In this document: piece after piece, positions 42,371 to 51,346 of the stretch | How the letters are laid out: each line of letters starts with the position of its first letter | Numbering within the stretch: the first letter of the stretch is position 1 | Source: Paenibacillus selenitireducens | GTDB taxonomy: Bacteria; Bacillota; Bacilli; Paenibacillales; Paenibacillaceae | Direction of reading: 5' to 3' | Assembly (NCBI RefSeq): GCF_002021565.1 | Contig: NZ_MSZX01000003.1 | Location: 434,027-498,026, forward strand | DNA length: 64,000 bases | Made by a program: the position numbers and the translations under genes | The notes under the pieces: generated by a model | Database searches by the model: none | What the model was told of the DNA's origin: nothing | What the model saw: the letters and a program-made list of their open reading frames with translations, nothing else

Positions 42371-44377
42371 TTAAATTTTGAACCGACTGACCATCTCTTG
42401 AAGATCATTGGACATCGTGCTCAGGGATTCGGAAGCGGATAAGATTTCTTTCATGGAATGGTGTTGATCGCCAGCCGCCCGTGATACCTCATTTAATTTA
42501 TTCGAAGAGTTCTTCATAATAACCGCCATCTCGGCCATGGAAGCAGAGACTTCTTGCGTTCCGGCGGAAATCTGCTCGGTAACGGCAGACACCTCTTGAA
42601 TTTGATCATTCACATGCTGCACCGATTTCTGGATGACCCCGAAGGTAACCCCTGTTTTTTCGACTTGGGTGACGCTTAGGCTCACTTCGGACAATCCGTT
42701 GTTCATGGATGCAGCAGCTTCCGTAATGGCTTGCAGGGTATCTTGAATATGGCTGGAAATATGGTTGGTTGCTGTTGTGGTCTGTTCCGCCAACTTGCGG
42801 ACTTCTGCGGCTACAACGGAGAAACCTCGGCCGTGTTCACCTGCTCTTGCAGCCTCGATGGACGCATTCAACGCTAACAGATTCGTCTGTCCTGCAATTT
42901 CTGATATCAACTGCACCGTCTGCTGAATCGCATGGGACTTGGTTTCCAAGGAACGAACAATGGCTGCCGTGTCTTCAACGGATTGGCTCATTTTGATCAT
43001 TTGCGAAATGGCATGCTGGATATCTTGGCTGCCGGCGGATACTTCCTGAACAACGTTCAGCGCGGTATCCGCTACCGTAGAGGCTGATATGGCAATGGTC
43101 TGTACACCTGTCGCCATTTCTTCCATAGCCACGGTCGTTTCCTCAGAACCTTGAACCTGAACTTCAGACCCGCGCACGACAACATCGACGGATTTGACGA
43201 TATGCTCCGAAGCTTGCGTAGAGTCATTGGCAATGGCCGTGAGCTCTTCGGACGAAGCCGCTACATGTTCGGTGGACTGGGTGATTTTGCGGATGATGTC
43301 GGTAAAGGAATCCAGCATGCTGTTAATGCTTTCTTTGACTCTTTCAAGCTCGTCCTTCCCTTTGACTTTCAACCGTCCTGTCAAATCCCCTTGCGAAACT
43401 AGGGTCATCATCCGTGAGATGTCTAAGATGGATCTTGTCATGAAAGAAGCGACATAGATCGCAATCACGGAGATGAGAATGAGTGAAGCAATCATAAGAA
43501 TGACGGCTTTGTTCTGGATTTGTTGAACCGTCTTAAAAACTTCATTTGCTGGTGCGGTAACGATCAGCTTCCAATTACTCGATTCCACTTTCGTAAAGGA
43601 TGCGGATTTGGATTCACTTTGTTCCGAATAGGATACAGTGCCTTGATCCTTGGTGAATACAGTGTTTTGGAACGCTTCAATTTTACCCGGCAGGGCGAAC
43701 TCTTTATAGTTCCTTCCTACTTTTTTGTCATCCGGATGAGCGATGTAAAATCCATCAGCGGAGAGAAGATATGCGTAGCCCGATTCGCCGATTTTGATGT
43801 TCTCAATGAGCTGGAGAAGCTCGCTCGCATCAACCTCCGGTTGAATCGCTCCGACAAATTCACCTTGTTCATTGAGGATCGGTATATCCAGGAAGATGGA
43901 ATATTTTTGCGTGAATGTATTTAACGTAATATTTGAAATATAGAGTTTTTTGCTCGTCATGACTTGCTTAATGTTATCGAATTTGGATCCGTCATGTACA
44001 TTTCCTTCGGTATCGCTTAACATGCCGGCTTTATCGACGAAGGTGATGACACTCACATCGGGGTCACTCTGTTCCATCACTTTGAGAATGGAGAGAATAT
44101 TTGCGGCTTGGCCGGTCTGGAAAGCGGGATTCTTCTTCATGATTTCTTCCGCAGACTTAATTTTCTCAGAGAGCCACGAGTTAACGAAATCGGCACCGAT
44201 TTTAGCGGATAATGCTTGTTCTTCAGCTGTTTTTTTCTTCAATGCGGACGTAGACTGTGACGTCAGAATGAAGGTCAATACGAGCATGGGAACGAGGGAG
44301 ATCAGTAAAAAGATGGCGATGAATTTGACTTTTAAAGCATTAAGCTTGCTAGCCCATGTTTTGAGGTTTTTTTTCAT
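42371..44377 (-). CDS. Methyl-accepting chemotaxis protein with dCache sensor
   Basis: A 668-residue chemoreceptor. Membrane helices near 16-39 and 288-312 frame an extracellular double-Cache sensor ([39 protein letters not shown]). A HAMP domain ([20 protein letters not shown]) and a signalling domain with the conserved tip [20 protein letters not shown] follow. It passes ligand signals to CheA and the flagellar motor. The sensor resembles receptors for amino or organic acids but the ligand is not readable. It is monocistronic and divergent from an MFS gene. Confidence 0.93.
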   Translation of the reverse strand: MKKNLKTWASKLNALKVKFIAIFLLISLVPMLVLTFILTSQSTSALKKKTAEEQALSAKIGADFVNSWLSEKIKSAEEIMKKNPAFQTGQAANILSILKVMEQSDPDVSVITFVDKAGMLSDTEGNVHDGSKFDNIKQVMTSKKLYISNITLNTFTQKYSIFLDIPILNEQGEFVGAIQPEVDASELLQLIENIKIGESGYAYLLSADGFYIAHPDDKKVGRNYKEFALPGKIEAFQNTVFTKDQGTVSYSEQSESKSASFTKVESSNWKLIVTAPANEVFKTVQQIQNKAVILMIASLILISVIAIYVASFMTRSILDISRMMTLVSQGDLTGRLKVKGKDELERVKESINSMLDSFTDIIRKITQSTEHVAASSEELTAIANDSTQASEHIVKSVDVVVRGSEVQVQGSEETTVAMEEMATGVQTIAISASTVADTALNVVQEVSAGSQDIQHAISQMIKMSQSVEDTAAIVRSLETKSHAIQQTVQLISEIAGQTNLLALNASIEAARAGEHGRGFSVVAAEVRKLAEQTTTATNHISSHIQDTLQAITEAAASMNNGLSEVSLSVTQVEKTGVTFGVIQKSVQHVNDQIQEVSAVTEQISAGTQEVSASMAEMAVIMKNSSNKLNEVSRAAGDQHHSMKEILSASESLSTMSNDLQEMVSRFKI

Positions 44378-44537
44378 TGTTGTCTGCTCCTTTGTATGCT
44401 TCTGTCTGCACTAATTCATTGTGTTGTTTTCTAAATATCGGTAATTATTCGACAAAACTGAAGACTAACTTTTTTAGAGCAAATCTGATAAGATGGTTGA
44501 ATTGCAGGAGAACGTTTTCAGTGAAGGAGGATATTCG

Positions 44538-45734
44538 ATGAGGGTTTTTGCAATTGCTTCATACTCTCTCTATTTTTTGGCAGGGCTGGTCATTACGACC
44601 ATCGGTTCGGTCATGCCACAGTTGCTTGCGCATTATGATCAATCCTATACCGTTGGTGGACAGATGGTGTTTATTAGTGCTGTCGGTTTCATTGCCGGGG
44701 TGCCTATATCCGCGTTGTTGATGAAGTGGCTGAAGAAGGAGAAATACGTTATTGCGCTAGCTGCGCTTGTGATCGCAATCGCTCAGCTATCGATTTGGAC
44801 GCTGCCTTCATTTGGCTGGGTGGTTGTGTTGAATTTCTTGAATAGTATGGGGGCTGCAGCTATTGAATGTATCGTTGCAACCTTAATGATGGAAGTTTTC
44901 GTGGGGCGGCGTGCCGTCGTCATGAGTTATTTGGAGGTCTGGTTCGGCGTGGGTGCATTATGTATGCCGTTGATCGCCAGCGTGCTGATCGCGAACGATA
45001 TCTGGCGCTTCGCGTTCTTTATTACGGGTTGCTTGGGCATCGTCATGACGGTCATTTGGCGATTCATTTCGTTCTCCAAAGAAGGGGTGGACGTGTCTGA
45101 ATCTCTGGATGCCAGTATTGAAGCGCCGCCGACGTTTAGTTCCCGACGTCTGAAGCATCTGGTGCTCTTTGCGTTTGTGTTCTTGATCTTTATGTACTGC
45201 GGGATTGAAGGAAGCCTGAATAACTTCCTGTCGTCCATGTTCATCACCCATTTGGGCGAGACACCTTATCGCGCATCGCTGAGTATTGGCATGTATTGGG
45301 TTGCGATGGTCGTTGGCCGAGCCGCGACAGGTTGGATTATCCGAAAAGTGAATTATGCGCAGTATTTGCTGTGGAGTATGCTCGGAACCTTAGCGGCTCT
45401 CGTAGTGTTCGCCCTATGGAAAGAAGCGATCGTGGGTTATGTCCTCGTGATGCTGATGGGCTTAACCATGTCAGGTGTCTATTCGATTACGATGGTGTAT
45501 GCCAATCATACCTTCCCAGGTATGGCGAGACTTGTGACGAGTCTTGTTACCGCATTTGCCGGCTTTGGGGCAGCGGTATTTCCGGCGCTGGTGGGTTATG
45601 CGATGGATCATTTCGGAACGACGTCGGCGTTATGGTTCGTATCGGGCTTTGCCGCGTTGTATTTGGTCGTATTGCTGTCGATTGGCGGGTTCTATCGGAA
45701 GCAGAGCAGTGTAATGGTTGCAGTTAAGGGTTGA
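44538..45734 (+). CDS. MFS transporter
   Basis: A 398-residue, 12-helix major facilitator protein (IASYSLYFLAGLVITTIGSV, VGGQMVFISAVGFIAGVPIS). The ATG at 44538 is behind GAAGGAGG; an in-frame start at 44493 would add a polar tail. The general layout resembles the YfkF/FucP-type sugar or drug facilitators, but no diagnostic substrate motif is seen. It is followed by a promoter with a palindromic operator, then a second MFS gene. Confidence 0.85.
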   Translation: MRVFAIASYSLYFLAGLVITTIGSVMPQLLAHYDQSYTVGGQMVFISAVGFIAGVPISALLMKWLKKEKYVIALAALVIAIAQLSIWTLPSFGWVVVLNFLNSMGAAAIECIVATLMMEVFVGRRAVVMSYLEVWFGVGALCMPLIASVLIANDIWRFAFFITGCLGIVMTVIWRFISFSKEGVDVSESLDASIEAPPTFSSRRLKHLVLFAFVFLIFMYCGIEGSLNNFLSSMFITHLGETPYRASLSIGMYWVAMVVGRAATGWIIRKVNYAQYLLWSMLGTLAALVVFALWKEAIVGYVLVMLMGLTMSGVYSITMVYANHTFPGMARLVTSLVTAFAGFGAAVFPALVGYAMDHFGTTSALWFVSGFAALYLVVLLSIGGFYRKQSSVMVAVKG

Positions 45735-45766
45735 ACAATTTCAATTCTGTAACTATAATAGTTACA
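45731..45766 (+). promoter_or_regulatory. Promoter with the same palindromic operator
   Basis: TTGAAC (45731-45736), a 17-bp spacer and TATAAT (45754-45759). The -10 box is embedded in the 19-bp palindrome TGTAACTATAATAGTTACA (45748-45766). It differs from the element at 36038-36056 in one base. Confidence 0.87.
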
Positions 45767-45797
45767 TGTGTGAAAATTACGTTCTGGAGTGTGCATC

Positions 45798-47039
45798 ATG
45801 AAAAGTGGAATGAGTGAGCGGCTTGCGGTGCAAACCCCCGTAGGAGCCGCGAAATTGTGGATGATTCTGTTGTTAGGCAGCTTATCGGCGTTCGCACCGT
45901 TAACGATTGATATGTATTTACCGGCATTGCCGGAGTTGGCGCAGGATTTTGGATCTAGCACCTCTTTTGCGCAAATGAGCCTCACGGCTTGCATGTTCGG
46001 GATATCCTTTGGGCAATTGCTCATTGGACCGTTAAGTGATTTATGGGGTCGACGGACGCCATTATTGTTGGGGTTGGTTGTTTATGCGATCGCTTCAGTG
46101 GTGTGTGTCATGGCGCCATCCATTGAATCGTTCATCGTCCTTCGCTTCGTGCAAGGGATGGGCGGTGCAGCCGGAATCGTGATTTCACGGGCTGTTGTGC
46201 GGGACATGTACTCTGGTTCCGAGATGACGAAGTTCTCGGCCATGCTCGCGCTCGTGAATGGCGTGGCCCCGGTCCTCGCTCCCATTGTAGGCGGGCAGCT
46301 GCTTAAGGTTACTTCCTGGCGCGGTGTGTTCATCGTATTGTGTGCCATTGGCGTTCTGATGTTCCTCAGCGTTCTGCTTGGACTACGAGATACGTTGCCC
46401 CCGAACAACCGGTTGAAGGGCGGGATCACGAGTACGTTCCGGGCATTTGGCTCCTTATTCCGTGACCGTGTATTTATGGGGTATGCTTTGTCCCAAGGAT
46501 TTGTGACGGGCGCGATGTTCGCTTATATCTCCGGGTCGCCGTTCGTGCTTCAAGAAATATATGGCGTAACGCCGCAGACCTTCAGTTTAATCTTCGCGAT
46601 TAACGGCGTCGGCATCATTATAGCGAGTCAGATCGCAGGCCGATTGGCAGGGCGCGTGAGTGAAACGAAATTGTTGATTTATGGACTAGGTCAATCCTGT
46701 GTCGCGGGTATCCTTCTATTTATCATGATCATGCTGGATCTGGGGTTATACGGTATTCTTATTCCTTTATTCTTCGTTGTGTCGAGTGTTGGTATTGTCT
46801 CCACCGCAAGCTTTACGCTTGCTATGGCGAATCAAGGGAAATCTGCAGGAAGCGCCTCAGCATTGATTGGGCTCATGTCTACCGTCTTCGGGGGCTTCAT
46901 GGCGCCATTGGTTGGGATTGCGGGCAGCAAGACGGCCGTACCGATGGGAATTATTATCGTTGTTCTCGAAATCTTGGCCGTATTATGTTATGTCGTGATG
47001 GTGCGCGGAGCACGGTCAGTCAAGGCATTGCAATCCTAA
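45798..47039 (+). CDS. Bcr/CflA-family multidrug MFS exporter
   Basis: A 413-residue transporter with 12 helices. APLTIDMYLPALPELAQDF is the Bcr/CflA signature, followed by IGPLSDLWGRRTPLLLG (motif A) and RFVQGMGGAAGIVISRAVVR (motif C-like). The ATG at 45798 follows TGGAG by 8 bp; GTG at 45789 is too close. It should export drugs or small metabolites by proton exchange. The operator overlapping its promoter implies tight repression and drug or stress induction. Confidence 0.9.
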   Translation: MKSGMSERLAVQTPVGAAKLWMILLLGSLSAFAPLTIDMYLPALPELAQDFGSSTSFAQMSLTACMFGISFGQLLIGPLSDLWGRRTPLLLGLVVYAIASVVCVMAPSIESFIVLRFVQGMGGAAGIVISRAVVRDMYSGSEMTKFSAMLALVNGVAPVLAPIVGGQLLKVTSWRGVFIVLCAIGVLMFLSVLLGLRDTLPPNNRLKGGITSTFRAFGSLFRDRVFMGYALSQGFVTGAMFAYISGSPFVLQEIYGVTPQTFSLIFAINGVGIIIASQIAGRLAGRVSETKLLIYGLGQSCVAGILLFIMIMLDLGLYGILIPLFFVVSSVGIVSTASFTLAMANQGKSAGSASALIGLMSTVFGGFMAPLVGIAGSKTAVPMGIIIVVLEILAVLCYVVMVRGARSVKALQS

Positions 47040-47048
47040 GGAAATATC

Positions 47049-47085
47049 AAAAACCGTGCTGCTCATCGTTGCAGCACGGTTTTTA
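47049..47085. terminator. Bidirectional terminator
   Basis: AAAAACCGTGCTGC and GCAGCACGGTTTTT with an 8-nt loop lie between the convergent MFS and spore-protein genes. Confidence 0.92.
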
Positions 47086-47096
47086 TATGGACAAGT

Positions 47097-47297
47097 TTAG
47101 TGGCGATCCACTTTGTTGAGTCCCATTTGGACCAAGCGCCGTGTCATGTAGCCGCCGATGGTACCTATATCCTTGGTCGTCATTTTACCGTAATAGCCAT
47201 CTGCAGGAAGGGCGATGCCTAACTCTTGAGCGATTTCATATTTTAACTGTGCCAGTGCCATTTGTGCTTGCGGAACCAGGTTGCGATTCGATGCCAT
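47097..47297 (-). CDS. Alpha/beta-type small acid-soluble spore protein
   Basis: A 66-residue protein with the full SASP pattern: NRNLVPQAQMALAQLKYEIA, then ELGI and GTIGGYMTRRLVQMG. The GPR protease site (E followed by IA) is present. These proteins coat DNA in the spore and are degraded on germination. AAAGGTGGG precedes the start. This gene shows the organism forms endospores; expression in the forespore under sigma-G is expected from the family. Confidence 0.95.
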   Translation of the reverse strand: MASNRNLVPQAQMALAQLKYEIAQELGIALPADGYYGKMTTKDIGTIGGYMTRRLVQMGLNKVDRH

Positions 47298-47516
47298 GCG
47301 ATGTACCCACCTTTACGTGAATTTATGGATAGTTTCCCTAAGATTGGATGGAATATACGAATTTGTTTGAAAAAGCATGATCCTCAGTAGAACACTTGTA
47401 GTAACAAGTTAAACTATGGTTGTGGGATATTCTTGATCGAAGGCGATGCGACATGGGACAATGGGAGAAAGAAACGTATAAGACGGTAAATCCATAAACC
47501 TTAGGAGGATGACCAA

Positions 47517-48527
47517 ATGACGAAGCCACAATGCACTTGCTCGGTGAAACGGAGTGCTGTCCCGCAAGATTCCGTGACATCTGCATCGCGTGAAGTCACA
47601 GCGCCACAAGAACAAGTCTTAATGAAGACATCTACGATGCAGCAGACACATAGAACGGCAAAAGGATTCGATCCGTCCGGGATGATTCGCTTGGCCGGCG
47701 GCGAGTTCCTGATGGGAACGAATGATACCGAGGGCTTCGAGGCGGACGGAGAGGGACCTATCCATGCCGTCACGCTGGACCCATTCTATATCGATGCGTG
47801 TACGGTCTCGAACGCGCAATTCCAGACTTTCGTGCAGGACACGGGGTATAAGACAGAAGCAGAGCAATTTGGGTGGTCATTTGTTTTTCACTTGCTTGTA
47901 TCGGAAGAAGTGAAGCAAGAAGTGGAGACCGTCGCCCAGGCTGTACCTTGGTGGCTCAAGGTAGACGGGGCTTACTGGGCGAAGCCGGAGGGACGAGATA
48001 GTTCCATTGATGATCGGCTAGACCATCCGGTCGTACATATCTCATGGCATGATGCGCAGGCGTATTGCCAGTGGGCAGGGAAACGGCTCCCGACCGAAGC
48101 CGAATGGGAATACGCGGCTCGCGGCGGGCTTGTGCAACGGCGGTATCCATGGGGGGATACGCTGCTGATGGATGGTGAACATCGCTGCAATATTTGGCAA
48201 GGGGCATTTCCCCGCGTTAATCATGCATCGGACGGCTATCTAGGTACAGCACCGGTTCGGGCCTACCAACCCAATGGATATGGATTATATAACATGTCAG
48301 GTAACATTTGGGAGTGGTGTGCAGATGTGTTCAGTCCGGTGGCATATCAACAAGGTCCCTTCGTCAACCCGAAAGGTCCGACGAAGGGAGATACACGTGT
48401 CATTCGCGGTGGCTCTTATTTATGTCACAAATCCTACTGCAATCGGTACCGCGTCGCGGCTCGATCATCCAATACACCAGATAGCTCGACAGGACATATG
48501 GGTTTCCGCTGCGCGGCAGATGCGTAG
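47517..48527 (+). CDS. Formylglycine-generating enzyme (SUMF1-like)
   Basis: A 336-residue FGE-sulfatase-fold protein. Near the end, RGGSYLCHKSYCNRYRVAAR contains Cys303 and Cys308, the pair that binds copper and oxidises the substrate Cys in genuine formylglycine-generating enzymes; NTPDSSTGHMGFRC follows as in the human enzyme. Other motifs are LPTEAEWEYAARGG and NIWEWCADVF. A Cys-rich N-terminus (PQCTCSVK) precedes the fold. It matures sulfatases by converting Cys to formylglycine, but no sulfatase is encoded in the window. TTAGGAGG lies before the start. Confidence 0.92.
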   Translation: MTKPQCTCSVKRSAVPQDSVTSASREVTAPQEQVLMKTSTMQQTHRTAKGFDPSGMIRLAGGEFLMGTNDTEGFEADGEGPIHAVTLDPFYIDACTVSNAQFQTFVQDTGYKTEAEQFGWSFVFHLLVSEEVKQEVETVAQAVPWWLKVDGAYWAKPEGRDSSIDDRLDHPVVHISWHDAQAYCQWAGKRLPTEAEWEYAARGGLVQRRYPWGDTLLMDGEHRCNIWQGAFPRVNHASDGYLGTAPVRAYQPNGYGLYNMSGNIWEWCADVFSPVAYQQGPFVNPKGPTKGDTRVIRGGSYLCHKSYCNRYRVAARSSNTPDSSTGHMGFRCAADA

Positions 48528-48574
48528 CAGTTACGAGGGGGATGTAGAGATCCATTGAACCTCTTCAGGTGAAG

Positions 48575-48598
48575 GTATCTTGGATAAATCTAAGATAC
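48575..48598. repeat. Isolated palindrome resembling the array core
   Basis: GTATCTTGGATAAATC plus TAAGATAC folds into an 11-bp stem with a 2-nt loop and no T-run. Its centre, TTGGATAAATC, equals the core of the repeats at 35.4-35.7 kb. It sits between the FGE gene and the convergent hypothetical gene. Confidence 0.5.
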
Positions 48599-48620
48599 AT
48601 CGGATGTTGAGGTGAGGAAT

Positions 48621-49154
48621 TCAGTCTCCATACGATTCAAGCAATCGATTCAGCTCGGTTAACGTGTGCAGGGCATGCTCGATGAGATTCGGGATGTCTT
48701 CCATTTGGTTCTCGTTGATTTTGCGGTGGAAGCGCAGTTCAATCTTGTTCAGATAATGCATCGGCTCTTCTCCATAGATAAAGCTTATGGTTTGCGTAGG
48801 CTTCACGGAAGGTTCCCAGATGCGCTGGAGGATATCATCGATCTGTGGGCATTCCGAATCCACGTCGCGAATCGGCATGTTGAAGCATAAACGCAAGGTA
48901 CAAGCCGGATCCTCCCCGGGATATTCCAGAATTTCCGCGGCTAAATCTTGCAGCGAAGCATCAAGGCGGAACTCGACGGAGACGTCCTCCATTCCGACAC
49001 GGTGGAAGCAGAGTGCGAACTCGCGAGCCATGACGGACATGTCGATCCGATCGATGCGATTCGTAATATGAATAATTTCATCGAGATTATCGAGATCGTA
49101 GATTTGATTTTCGATTGCGACCTTTAAGTTTTCAAAGACAGTAGGATCGAACAT
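48621..49154 (-). CDS. Conserved-looking hypothetical protein (177 aa)
   Basis: An acidic soluble protein (MFDPTVFENLKVAIENQIYD) with alternating strands and helices, no membrane segment and no catalytic motif I recognise. The start follows GCGAGG. The end (DIPNLIEHALHTLTELNRLL) is a long amphipathic helix. It is convergent with the FGE gene and divergent from the 34-residue gene. Function unknown. Confidence 0.75.
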   Translation of the reverse strand: MFDPTVFENLKVAIENQIYDLDNLDEIIHITNRIDRIDMSVMAREFALCFHRVGMEDVSVEFRLDASLQDLAAEILEYPGEDPACTLRLCFNMPIRDVDSECPQIDDILQRIWEPSVKPTQTISFIYGEEPMHYLNKIELRFHRKINENQMEDIPNLIEHALHTLTELNRLLESYGD

Positions 49155-49318
49155 GATAGGTGTTCCTCGCTTTGCTTAGGGAATGGTTATATTCTTCTTA
49201 TTTTAGTACAGAAGGAAGACATATTGTATCTCCAATTGGTACATATTAATCGTGTTGCTCCAGAGTAATTCTTGATGAAATGATACCTAGGAGTTCATGA
49301 TCGAAGGAGGAATTGTAA

Positions 49319-49423
49319 ATGACCACTTCCAAAGCTCGCCGTGAAAATGCCGACAAAATCCGTAAGCAAACACCACATGCTCATGGAAAGATCAAATCTT
49401 TTAAGGAATATGCGGAGCAATAA
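49319..49423 (+). CDS. Short basic protein (34 aa)
   Basis: A 34-residue protein starting MTTSKARRENADKIRKQTPH and ending KIKSFKEYAEQ. GAAGGAGGAATTGTAA places a near-ideal ribosome binding site before the ATG, and a terminator follows directly, so this is a complete gene. The high Lys/Arg/His content and absence of Cys or hydrophobic segments suggest a nucleic-acid-binding or spore-associated peptide (inference); no family recognised. Confidence 0.7.
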   Translation: MTTSKARRENADKIRKQTPHAHGKIKSFKEYAEQ

Positions 49424-49427
49424 CGAA

Positions 49428-49460
49428 GAAAAGGCATCCTTCAGAGGGTGCCTTTCTTGC
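49428..49460 (+). terminator. Terminator after the 34-residue gene
   Basis: AAAAGGCATCC and AGGGTGCCTTTC arms with a small loop and a short T-tail. Confidence 0.75.
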
Positions 49461-49600
49461 ATGTAAATATGAAGGAAGTCATTCCAACGGTGGTTGTTCA
49501 AACCAATTTACATATCCAAGATTTAGGAGTATCGTAATTGATGAGGGTTTACGGTTAATGTAGATGTTGAATTCGATTTCGAACAATTAAGGAGGAGATA

Positions 49601-51346
49601 ATGAAGTTCTTACAACCTTACATACGCAAGCATTGGAAAATGTTCTGTATTGCCGTATTGTTCCTGACGTTTGAGGCGATATGCGATCTGCTGCAGCCAA
49701 CCATATTATCCAAAATTATCGATGTCGGCGTGGCGCAGAATCAAATGGATTATGTCCTTCGCATGGGCGGTCTCATGTTGCTAATCACCTTGTTCGGCGC
49801 TATATCTGCTTCGCTGCGAAGCATTATTGCGAGTAAAGTATCCCAGAAATTCGCAGCCGAACTCCGCGTGGATCTGTTCCGCAAAATTCAAAGCTTATCC
49901 TTTGAAAACATTGATCAATTTGAACGCGCTTCCCTCATCACACGGCTGACGAATGACGTGACACAGGTGCAGAACTTCGTGAACGGGCTGATGCGTATTT
50001 TCGTGAAAGCGCCGTTAATTTGTATCGGGAGTCTTATTATGGCGGTACGTCTGAACATGCAGTTATCTGTCGTGCTGATCGTTGTCGTCCCGCTTGTCGC
50101 CATATTCATCCTTTTAAATATGAAAATCGGGTTCCCGTTTTTTGTTCGAGTGCAACAGGCATTGGATCGTGTGAACTTGGTGATGCGAGAGTATTTATCC
50201 GGTGTCAGGGTCGTGAAGGCTTTTAACCGATTTGATGTCGAGGTCGAGAAATTTGATCAAGCGAATCAAGAGTTTCGGGCAAGATCGACGACCGCGATGC
50301 GTGTCATGTCCGTCATTAGTCCCCAAATCGCGCTCGTTGTAAACCTTGGAATTATCGCGGTGCTCTGGATTGGCGGCTGGCGTGTAGATCAAGGTCAGAT
50401 GCAGGTCGGGCATATCATTGCCTTCATTAACTACATGACGCAAATATTATTTTCATTAATGATGATTTCGATGATTTTCAATATGTTCGTGCGTGCCAGA
50501 GCTTCAGCAGAGCGCATTGATGAAGTATTCATGCAGCACAATACGATGACTTGGTCAGAGACTACCAAGACAGCCACTACGGCGAAAGGTCGTGTAGATT
50601 TCGAGAATGTGTCCTTTGCTTACGCAGGGACATCCGGAGATCCTGTCTTGAAAAGCTTGACGTTCTCATGTTTGCCAGGTCAGACGATAGGTATCATTGG
50701 CTCAACAGGAGCAGGGAAAAGCAGCTTAATCCATCTGATCCCGCGGTTCTATGATACGACATCGGGAACGGTGAGGGTGAACGGCGAAGATGTCAGACAA
50801 TGGGATCCGAAGAAGCTGCGGGAGAAAATTGCGATTGTTCCGCAAAAAACAGTGCTTTTCTCTGGATCCGTTCTGCAGAATATTCGCTACGGGAAAGAGG
50901 ATGCGACCCCGCAAGAGGTGGAGGATGCCGCCAAAATAGCGGAAGCGCATTCGTTCATTATGGCTTCGCCGGAAGGATATGAATCGCGCATCGGGCAAGG
51001 CGGCGTCAACTTCTCGGGCGGGCAGAAGCAGCGGTTATCCATTGCGCGGGCCTTAGTCCGTCAACCTGAAATTCTAATTCTGGATGATTGTACGAGTGCC
51101 GTGGACGTGGCGACGGAAGCGAACATTAAAGCAGCATTGAAAACATACGCTTCGGGTCTGACCTGCTTGCTCATTGCGCAACGAATCACTTCTGTCATGG
51201 ATGCAGATCGTATCCTTGTCTTGGATGATGGTGAAATTGTGGGTATGGGTACGCATGAAGAATTGATGTTGAATTGTACCGTATATCAGGAAATATTCCA
51301 ATCCCAATTGGGAAAGGAGATGGATAAGCATGTCGCAGGACGGTAA
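49601..51346 (+). CDS. Heterodimeric ABC exporter, degenerate-site subunit
   Basis: A 581-residue half transporter: six-helix membrane domain (1-310) and an ATPase domain (340-575). Walker A (GSTGAGKSS) and signature (FSGGQKQRLS) are intact, but the catalytic Glu after Walker B is Asp (ILILDD, D496) and the switch His is Gln (LLIAQR, Q527). Such losses define one half of an asymmetric exporter of the BmrC/YfiB/LmrC type. It overlaps the partner gene by 17 bp. AAGGAGGAG precedes the start. Likely exports drugs or lipids. Confidence 0.92.
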   Translation: MKFLQPYIRKHWKMFCIAVLFLTFEAICDLLQPTILSKIIDVGVAQNQMDYVLRMGGLMLLITLFGAISASLRSIIASKVSQKFAAELRVDLFRKIQSLSFENIDQFERASLITRLTNDVTQVQNFVNGLMRIFVKAPLICIGSLIMAVRLNMQLSVVLIVVVPLVAIFILLNMKIGFPFFVRVQQALDRVNLVMREYLSGVRVVKAFNRFDVEVEKFDQANQEFRARSTTAMRVMSVISPQIALVVNLGIIAVLWIGGWRVDQGQMQVGHIIAFINYMTQILFSLMMISMIFNMFVRARASAERIDEVFMQHNTMTWSETTKTATTAKGRVDFENVSFAYAGTSGDPVLKSLTFSCLPGQTIGIIGSTGAGKSSLIHLIPRFYDTTSGTVRVNGEDVRQWDPKKLREKIAIVPQKTVLFSGSVLQNIRYGKEDATPQEVEDAAKIAEAHSFIMASPEGYESRIGQGGVNFSGGQKQRLSIARALVRQPEILILDDCTSAVDVATEANIKAALKTYASGLTCLLIAQRITSVMDADRILVLDDGEIVGMGTHEELMLNCTVYQEIFQSQLGKEMDKHVAGR

